A DNA stretch of 64,000 nucleotides, from the NCBI RefSeq assembly GCF_015352445.1, contig NZ_JADKPO010000020.1:23045-87044 (forward strand), written 5' to 3'. The notes under the pieces are model-generated. The model was not told the origin of the DNA and searched no databases. It saw only the letters and a list, made by a program, of their open reading frames with translations. This DNA is from Nocardioides agariphilus. GTDB taxonomy: Bacteria > Actinomycetota > Actinomycetes > Propionibacteriales > Nocardioidaceae. Positions 59,901-64,000 of this stretch are shown here, one piece after another (positions within the stretch are counted from its first letter, which is position 1; every line of letters starts with the position of its first letter). The position numbers and the translations under genes are program-made.

Positions 59901-60246
59901 CCACGACCGACGAGCCGTCCTGCACGATGTCGAGGTTGGAGTCGAGCCGGGAGAACACCGTGCCGTCGAGCTCGCCGATGGGCTTGTTGATCCGGCCGTA
60001 GGACCCGTCCTGGTTGCTGGTGACCCAGATGCCGCCGTCGTTGAGCTCGGTGGTGTGGGCCTGGTAGCCGTCGGCCTGCACGGCGTACACGACCACCCCG
60101 CTGACGGCCACCAGCAGGGCCACCCAGGAGGCCACGCCCGGGAGGTGGCGGGGCACGTTACGGGGCACCACAGACGCTCGCCGCGCGAGGCCCGGTCCGG
60201 AGGTGGGGGCCTCGCGTCGGCGTAGCAGGTGGCGCCCGAACGGCAC
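53917..60246 (-). CDS. Giant membrane-anchored Ig-like/fibronectin type III surface protein
   Basis: About 2109 residues. A short basic cytoplasmic N-terminus precedes one helix (about 38-56), so the rest is outside. A propeller-like region (about 75-370) is followed by an acidic linker (DDTDEDDDDERTDEGD) and some ten cadherin/Ig-like repeats (patterns such as VLDNDFSPSGGTLTLVGG, VLANDVDPAGGLLSV). Three FN3 domains come next (for example TGLTNLTEYRFRVRAHNAVGYSGWSG), and a Cys-containing C-terminus ends it. GTG 60246 has AGAGAGGAA six bases upstream. It heads a moxR-DUF58-transglutaminase operon and is divergent from FHA and kinase genes. It is probably an adhesive or cell-wall scaffold protein. 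Confidence 0.93.
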   Translation of the reverse strand: MPFGRHLLRRREAPTSGPGLARRASVVPRNVPRHLPGVASWVALLVAVSGVVVYAVQADGYQAHTTELNDGGIWVTSNQDGSYGRINKPIGELDGTVFSRLDSNLDIVQDGSSVVGVDLSDATVVALDPSQMRMVSAEQAAIPTSPAVGMAGGSVAVLDTETGRLWAATEDPDVGVPSLSSLSAQNTPLASVGEDAALAVGLDGTIHAVSAAQGKLLTLRRDGDVGFAGPMLEDLPGPAFSDAIAVTAVGATTVVLDSASGRVWVDGGSEAEVPQGSVLQQPGPSAAFVLVGARDALLSVDLASGEVTTVADGVEGEPARPVRLGDCRYAAWAGASGAAVTACGDAGARPQALDTATSDLVFRTNRGQIVLNDRGSGHVWDVDSNQPTRLDNWDAFNLQADDTDEDDDDERTDEGDRRPPKAVRDNLGARPGRTTVLYPLDNDTAPSGRLLAIRSVRPLGGSDARLAISPDGQTVQVTLAPDAVGGTSFEYFIDDGRASISAHATVRVAISQAGSNSDPRLREGFEPRVWTVPAGGTIDVPVLPDWRDPEDGDPVSTLSSEVTSAPTPALAAAQTRITATGAVRFQAPDEGGQVAVTYAVTDGLGDPVTEVLDFTVQDPKAREPVPPTANSDVIAGETGQPITVKPLANDLPGADPIDPDAVLKLAGDVADVPGAEVTTDLVNGTVTLRSDTAQTYFLEYQAAYGSADTDTGKIRVDVRPPANPPPPPVAVPDDLTLYGQAGAVVDVLANDVDPAGGLLSVQRAEALFDNQLDVAVIEGRWLRIAARQGQLTPSPQVVRYTVTNGQQSAVGQVVVSQRRTPADDVPVTMTDDVTVREGSSQAISVLDNDFSPSGGTLTLVGGSGGIGADVPAGQLDVRAQGSSVVDTGAAFVSGRTVRYVAPTGLEGPQRFLIRYQVANEQGDTATGRVRALVLPVDPATNHPPEPQVLEGRTVSGEPVKLRLPGYGVDPDGDAVTILALDSAPTKGRVTRIGANSIDYTAYPGSAGTDEFTYRITDSLGATSTGTVRVVIAPPGPPQPPLAIADSLTVAPGRTALADVLANDLVAPGSRISLELVDPPAGVRLVSGTGPVQVDPEVTASLGEGRALEVVYRMTDGLASTQSTLTVRTRKGFNNPPVVSDAFGTAGDGTSITVDVLSAAEEPRDGVAASGSTSGAYDPDGPAEDLVVSGVYAPPGVVASIDGAEVTVERGAQPMVVPFRVEDRDGGSATASLYVPPADTNLPVVDPDALITVRPGQRRELDLADFVTNPSGGPLHLTLKSRVWASPGPAVQAEVLDEERFAVTAGPKYEGPGAVVVEVTTGTSVDDPDAARSIVSIPVLVGESRPILRCPEQPIEVPQAGFVRLDLGAVCHVWTPSESDEATLTWSAEFAEESPVGLTAEVFDRGVVEIDASGATRPGERGTLRVAAGNSLPGAITIRVVRTPPPSLAPIRITSIRAGETQTINLAPYLIPGVVDPVPTVVNARQLSGLDVQITSSGSSVTIATGADTHGRAVFRVVMSDVAGRSGPGRRVEGRIVLQVLGAPEVPSTPVPSKEILDSRVALDWRAPQANGAPIDYYEVRAQPGGRTQRCAATSCVVTGLTNLTEYRFRVRAHNAVGYSGWSGLSGPATPDVEISLGGTIRLVEAGDGFLRIAWKPLETKGGGHATYTVSWQGGQQNVTEATATIRGLDNHRTYVFTVRPRNAFGVSLTSAPFQPVGTPQTPAPPTLTDQETAGSAGAVSLTWPRVDANGPEPVRYTVYRDNRKIAACNGIKTPNCDSANMVYDGHVYSFAVMATNAGGKSSPIGPETQWRATGKPVSWGSWQLSATGQNNQARAKFTVPSSRGAESLVRIYVDGVRVRQLQGLGDQSETFDVPDNLSAHDVYLEVCNEGGACTQSSTKSVQTYGPLNQGQIHDVRANVNVRSISWTIEVDSNGDPAVLHVTSDQGRDEQFNLPIGVTTVTTQTLELDYDQTENVTVTLVDRDPDRGPASVNASATTERRPPATVAGSRGASCSDDPGAGLPACTSADAGAGGPGCTSSACAFVHLKLGGWRLDVPGTAVFCSVENGPSRPYDPLADQDTIDFYGNPGGTVSIDCFNALGQTAQTQFTW

Positions 60247-60370
60247 GCTGTTCCTCTCTCGATCACAAGTCGGGGGGCAAAAGTCGGGCCCGATCACGCA
60301 CAACCGGGTCTCCCTGGATGACAATGGTGACCCAGCCTGGCCTGTCTAGACAGCGAAAGGGGCCAATCGG

Positions 60371-61519
60371 GTGACGCCTGACGTGTGGTACGTCGCGGGA
60401 TCCGGCCTGCTCCTCGGAGCCGACAAGCGGTGGTTGCTGCTCGACGACATGCCCGAGGACTCCTTCGTGGCCACGCTCTACGACACGATCGCCGGGTCCA
60501 ACATCGACCGGGTACTCGCCGTCTTGGAGAGCCATTACGGCGACCGGCTGCCTGCGCTGGCGATGATCGGAGCCGGACGCGAGATCGTGCGCGGCAGCGG
60601 TGAGGTCACCACCGACCGGGCCGGCGTGATGCTCAGCCTGGGCACCGACTCCACCGCAGCCGCCACCGGCCGGCGGCTCCCGTTCCGTGGCGGCGTGGTG
60701 CCGGCAGCGCTGGTCGAGATCCCCGTCGAGGGTGCCGGTCAGGCAGCCAACCCCGGGCTGATCGACGGGATCCCCGACGAGGTGCTCGCCGCCGTCGGCC
60801 CCGACATCCCGGTGCGCGCACGTCAGACTGCCCGCGAGGCCACCGAGGCGGCTCGCCGCGCGGCCGGCCTCACCGGCCCCCGCCCCTCCCCCGACTCCGA
60901 CGCGACCGGCCCGATCGACCTGGGGCTGACCCGCGAGCCGCCCGCGCCGCCGCCCGGCGGCCACGACGTCGACGCACACACCGTGGTCCGGTCCAGCAGC
61001 ACCGACGGCCCACCGCAGCCGGTGCCCGAGCCCGAGTTCGAGCTGCTGCGCGAGCACACCCACGAGACCGTGATGGCGACGTACTGCCCGCAGGGGCACG
61101 TGAACCCGCCCTACGCCCCCACCTGCCGCGTGTGCGGCACCGCCATCGCGCGGCAGGATCCCCAGCGCGCACCACGTCCCCTCCTGGGGCTGCTGCGGCT
61201 GCCCACCGGCGAGAGCGTGCCGCTCGATCGCGGGGTCGTGCTCGGACGCAAGCCGGTGCCGGTCAACCCCCACGCCCCGATGCCGCACCTGGTGGCGGTG
61301 CCCCAGGAGGCGAGCTTCGTCTCCCGCATGCACCTGCAGATCGAGCTCGACGGCTGGTTGGTGATCTGTCGTGACCTCGGGTCTCGCGGCGGCACCACGC
61401 TGACCATGCCGGGGCGCAGCGCCGAGCGGTTGCGGGCCATGGAGCCGCACGTGCTCGAGCCCGGGTGCCGGGTCTCGCTGGCCGATCAGTACGCCGTGGT
61501 CTACGAGGTCACCGCGTGA
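60371..61519 (+). CDS. FHA-domain protein with zinc ribbon
   Basis: A 382-residue cytoplasmic protein. An uncharacterised N-terminal domain (about 1-130) is followed by a Pro-rich linker and a zinc-ribbon-like CPQGHVNPPYAPTCRVCG near residues 238-255. A C-terminal FHA domain (about 280-380) carries the phosphothreonine-binding pattern VVLGRKPV, ASFVSRMHLQIELDG and DLGSRGGTTL. It probably reads phosphorylation by the kinase encoded next. It starts with GTG after GAAAGGGG and is divergent from the giant surface gene. Confidence 0.9.
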   Translation: MTPDVWYVAGSGLLLGADKRWLLLDDMPEDSFVATLYDTIAGSNIDRVLAVLESHYGDRLPALAMIGAGREIVRGSGEVTTDRAGVMLSLGTDSTAAATGRRLPFRGGVVPAALVEIPVEGAGQAANPGLIDGIPDEVLAAVGPDIPVRARQTAREATEAARRAAGLTGPRPSPDSDATGPIDLGLTREPPAPPPGGHDVDAHTVVRSSSTDGPPQPVPEPEFELLREHTHETVMATYCPQGHVNPPYAPTCRVCGTAIARQDPQRAPRPLLGLLRLPTGESVPLDRGVVLGRKPVPVNPHAPMPHLVAVPQEASFVSRMHLQIELDGWLVICRDLGSRGGTTLTMPGRSAERLRAMEPHVLEPGCRVSLADQYAVVYEVTA

Positions 61520-61547
61520 TGTCTCCCCAACCTCGACCAGCGGTTCC

Positions 61548-63020
61548 GTGAGCGGTCCCCCTCAGATACCGGGGTTCACCTACCTCCAGCACATCGGCCA
61601 GGGCGGCTTCGCCGATGTCTATCTCTACGAGCAGGAGTGGCCGCGCCAGCGGGTCGCGATCAAGGTGGTGCGGCCTGACGTGCCCCTCACCGAGCGCGAG
61701 AAGGCGATGTTCGCCACCGAGGCCGACGCGATGGCCCAGCTGGCCGACCATCCCTACATCGTCAGCGTCATCACGGCGGGCACGACGAGCCCCGAGGAGG
61801 GCTCTCGTCCCTACCTGGTGATGCGCTACTGCCCGCCGCCCGATCTCGGCCAGCGGGTCCAGGTCAAGCCGATGACGGTCAGCGAGGCGGTGGCGACCGG
61901 CATCAAGCTCGCCAGCGCGATCGAGACCGCGCATCGCTCCGGCATCCTGCACCGCGACATCAAGCCGGCCAACGTGCTCGTCACGACGTACTCCGAGCCC
62001 GCGCTGTCGGACTTCGGGATCGCGGCGCGCCTGCACGAGACCGATGGTGACTCCGAGGTCCGGATCAGCTATCCCTGGTCTCCGCCGGAGCTGCTCGACG
62101 GCCGGTCCAACGGCACCGTGGCCACCGACGTCTACTCGCTCGGCGCGACCATCTGGAACCTGCTCGTCGGCCGCTCGCCCTTCCACATCCCCAGCGGCGA
62201 CAACTCGGCGCGGGCGCTGACCGCGCGGATCCTGCACTCCAGCCCCCCGCGCACCCAGCGCCCCGACGTACCTCCCGCCCTCGACCTCCTGCTCCAGCAG
62301 TGCCTGGCCAAGGATCCCCGGCACCGGCCGAGCAGTGCCCTCGAGGTCGCCCGCGCACTGCAGCGCATCGAGGCGCAAGCCGGCCTCCCCCGCACCGTGA
62401 TCGCGGTGGAGACCGACCTGCCGACCCTGCAGGACGTCTCCGCGCACAGCAGCGGCGAGGCGACCGCGGTCAAGCCGGTGACGCTCGACCCGGGCACCGG
62501 CACCTCACCTCGGGGCGCCGTCGCGTCCCCGCCCGCCGAGGAGGAGCCGCCGACATCGGCCCAGACATCGGGCCAGACATCGGGCCAGACATCGGGCCAG
62601 ACATCGGGCCAGACATCGGGCCAGCGCTGGGGCGCCCTCGGGCTGTTGGCGATCGCCGCGGCGCTGCTGGTCGTGGGCGTGGTCCTGTTCACCACCGCGG
62701 GCGACGACGGCTCGACGCCGATCGGTCTGGAGACCCCCACGCCGACCCAGTCCAGTCCCAACGGGCTGGACCCCGGCGCTCCCACCGTCGCGCCCGAGGT
62801 CACCGGCCGGCGTACCACTCAGGGTGTGCTGTTCCGCTGGTCCTCGACCGAGGCCTCCACGACCGGGGACACCTGGCAGTGGCGCCGCGCCGACACCGGC
62901 GCGGGACAACGCACCACCGACACCTCCGTGACCGTCCTCGCCGACAAGCGGATCTGTCTCCAGGTGCGGCTCATCCGCGACGGCTTCGCCTCGCCCTGGG
63001 GGAACCGATGCGTCGACTGA
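61548..63020 (+). CDS. Membrane-anchored serine/threonine protein kinase
   Basis: A 490-residue Hanks-type kinase. The glycine loop is IGQGGFADVYL, with catalytic Lys39 (VAIKVV), HRDIKPANV (Asp137) and SDFG (155-158). Kinase residues are 10-275. A low-complexity SGQT repeat (338-359) precedes one helix (362-383) and an exported domain of about 100 residues with a fibronectin-like pattern. There are no PASTA repeats. It follows the FHA gene by 28 bases, and its substrate may be that protein. A repeat-like CCTCGACCAGCGG lies just before the GTG. Confidence 0.94.
   Translation: MSGPPQIPGFTYLQHIGQGGFADVYLYEQEWPRQRVAIKVVRPDVPLTEREKAMFATEADAMAQLADHPYIVSVITAGTTSPEEGSRPYLVMRYCPPPDLGQRVQVKPMTVSEAVATGIKLASAIETAHRSGILHRDIKPANVLVTTYSEPALSDFGIAARLHETDGDSEVRISYPWSPPELLDGRSNGTVATDVYSLGATIWNLLVGRSPFHIPSGDNSARALTARILHSSPPRTQRPDVPPALDLLLQQCLAKDPRHRPSSALEVARALQRIEAQAGLPRTVIAVETDLPTLQDVSAHSSGEATAVKPVTLDPGTGTSPRGAVASPPAEEEPPTSAQTSGQTSGQTSGQTSGQTSGQRWGALGLLAIAAALLVVGVVLFTTAGDDGSTPIGLETPTPTQSSPNGLDPGAPTVAPEVTGRRTTQGVLFRWSSTEASTTGDTWQWRRADTGAGQRTTDTSVTVLADKRICLQVRLIRDGFASPWGNRCVD
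62553..62624 (+). repeat. 12-bp tandem repeat in the kinase linker
   Basis: ACATCGGGCCAG is repeated five times perfectly from 62565, preceded by one copy with a single change. It encodes (T)SGQ repeats between kinase and membrane helix. Gain or loss of copies would keep the frame and only change linker length. It is a candidate for strain-to-strain length variation. Confidence 0.95.
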
Positions 63021-63667
63021 CGTTCGCTCTCATCGTGGCCATGCTGTTCACCGCGGCGGCGGCGTCGGCCGCCTCAGCCACGACCGGTGACCGGATCCGT
63101 GAGCTGCTCGCGACGGTCGAGGTGACCGCCACGGCGCCCTACCACCCTGGCTACGACCGCGACTGCGACCCGGGAGCGTGCGTCTTCGGCGAGGAGTGGA
63201 CCGACGACAACACCACACGGTTCGGTCACAACGGCTGCACGACGCGGCAGGACGTACTGCTGGAGCAGATGCACCACATCGAGCTGCGATGGGGCTCGAA
63301 GTGCCGGATCTACCAGGCTCGGATGCGCGACCCCTACACGGGGCGCTACGTGACCTGGCGGCGAGACGGCTACCGGATCCAGATCGACCACGTCTATCCG
63401 CTCTCGCGCGCGTGGTACGCCGGAGCGTGGGCCTGGTCGCAGCACCGGCGGGTCAACTTCGCCAACAACGTCGACCGCGAGCTTGTGGCCACCTGGGGTC
63501 AGGCCAACCAGGACAAGGGCAACCTGACCCCGGCTGACTGGCTGCCCCCGCGCGAGGCCTACCACTGCCGCTACGTGCTGAAGTACCTCCAGGTGGCGGT
63601 CCGCTGGGACCTCTCGATCACCCAGGCGGACGCCGACGTGATGCAGGACGTCGCCTCGCGCTGCTAG
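63008..63667 (+). CDS. Secreted HNH (DUF1524/GmrSD C-terminal-type) nuclease
   Basis: A 219-residue protein with a Sec signal peptide (RRLTFALIVAMLFTAAAASAASA). The HNH core is QIDHVYPLSRAWYAGAWAWS then RVNFANNVDRELVATWGQANQDKG, the DUF1524 arrangement with catalytic His of DHV and Asn/Lys farther on. Four or more cysteines in the mature part suit disulfides. The ATG overlaps the kinase 3' end by 13 bases, so the two are co-translated. It probably degrades extracellular DNA; a role in this signalling locus is unknown. Confidence 0.9.
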   Translation: MRRLTFALIVAMLFTAAAASAASATTGDRIRELLATVEVTATAPYHPGYDRDCDPGACVFGEEWTDDNTTRFGHNGCTTRQDVLLEQMHHIELRWGSKCRIYQARMRDPYTGRYVTWRRDGYRIQIDHVYPLSRAWYAGAWAWSQHRRVNFANNVDRELVATWGQANQDKGNLTPADWLPPREAYHCRYVLKYLQVAVRWDLSITQADADVMQDVASRC

Positions 63668-63672
63668 CGCCC

Positions 63673-64000
63673 CTCTCCGTTGGCTGAGGAGGGCGCGCTC
63701 TTCCGCTGGTTGAGGAGGTTGCGCCGCCTCCGCTGGTTGAGGAGGTTGCGCCGGTCTCCGCTGGTTGAGGAGTGCGCTAGCAACCGTCTCGAAACCCGGT
63801 GAGTGGACAGTCGCTCGCCCGTGTCGCTGGTTGAGGAGGTTGCGCCGGTCTCTGCTGGTTGAGGAGGTTGCGCCGGTCTCCGCTGGTTGAGGAGGTTGCG
63901 CAGCAACCGTCTCGAAACCAGGTGACCGCGACGTCGGCGGTTCACTCGCGGGGTTTCGAGACAGGCGCTAGCGCGCCTTCCTCAACCAACGGGGGGGCGG
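63673..64000. repeat. Repeat cluster 6: two polarised half-unit runs and a full composite
   Basis: After the nuclease stop come half-units (CGCTGGTTGAGGAGGTTGCG type) closed by a full element ending GTCTCGAAACC near 63797. A second run is closed by a full composite at 63885-63987, with outer arms GGTTGAGGA/TCCTCAACC, hairpins GGTTGC-GCA-GCAACC and AGGCGC-TAGC-GCGCCT, and a 32-base loop (63920-63951). That loop matches the reverse complement of the loop in cluster 5 at 29 of 32 positions. The cluster may continue beyond the window. Confidence 0.9.

Overview
This is a GC-rich chromosomal window from an actinobacterium. The gene content points to a Nocardioides-like member of the Propionibacteriales: a mycothiol-dependent formaldehyde dehydrogenase, SigE-type ECF sigma factors, a DUF222/HNH (13E12-type) protein, ribosomal proteins with acidic tails and many GTG starts. 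The genus is inferred from general style; no 16S gene is present.

The backbone is a conserved run of housekeeping genes on the minus strand, read from right to left: infA, rpmJ, rpsM, rpsK, rpsD, rpoA, rplQ (49083-45078), truA (40593), rplM, rpsI, glmM (25725-23380), glmS, acpS, nnrE/D, alr, an alpha/beta hydrolase, GNAT-tsaE (21298-13437), then tsaB, rimI, tsaD (4429-2220). Accessory blocks interrupt it. Block 4430-13436 splits tsaE from tsaB and holds a phosphoesterase, a membrane protein, mscR plus an MBL hydrolase, a large SARP/NB-ARC regulator and an ABC-2 exporter. Block 25726-39785 lies between rplM and truA and holds citrate synthase, cupin, MOSC, a secreted protein, HtrA, ABC-F, an SMR/TetR pair, a second sigma/membrane-protein pair, an aldo-keto reductase, DUF222-HNH, a methyltransferase and an SRPBCC protein. 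Block 40645-45035 lies between truA and rplQ and holds a thioredoxin-reductase-like flavoprotein, a deletion scar of a TetR/glycosyltransferase pair, a PfkB kinase, a membrane protein and a GntR regulator.

The right end (49365-63667) is a coherent cell-surface/signalling locus. A minus-strand run encodes a roughly 2100-residue Ig/FN3 protein, a MoxR ATPase, a DUF58 protein and a transglutaminase-fold membrane protein without its catalytic cysteine. Divergent from it run an FHA protein, a Ser/Thr kinase and a secreted HNH nuclease.

The most unusual feature is a family of palindromic repeats in six clusters (about 2.0, 12.8-13.4, 27.4, 36.5, 38.3-38.6 and 63.7-64.0 kb). Complete composites are two inverted elements around a variable loop and can fold as a four-way junction: an outer 9-bp stem, two small hairpins and an inner stem of about 10 bp. 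Half-units pile up in polarised tandem runs on the side facing the stop codon of the adjacent gene. Two composites 25 kb apart share even the loop sequence. I know no name for this family. Two paralogous SigE-sigma/membrane-protein operons also share a candidate promoter, TGCAAC-N17-CGTC.
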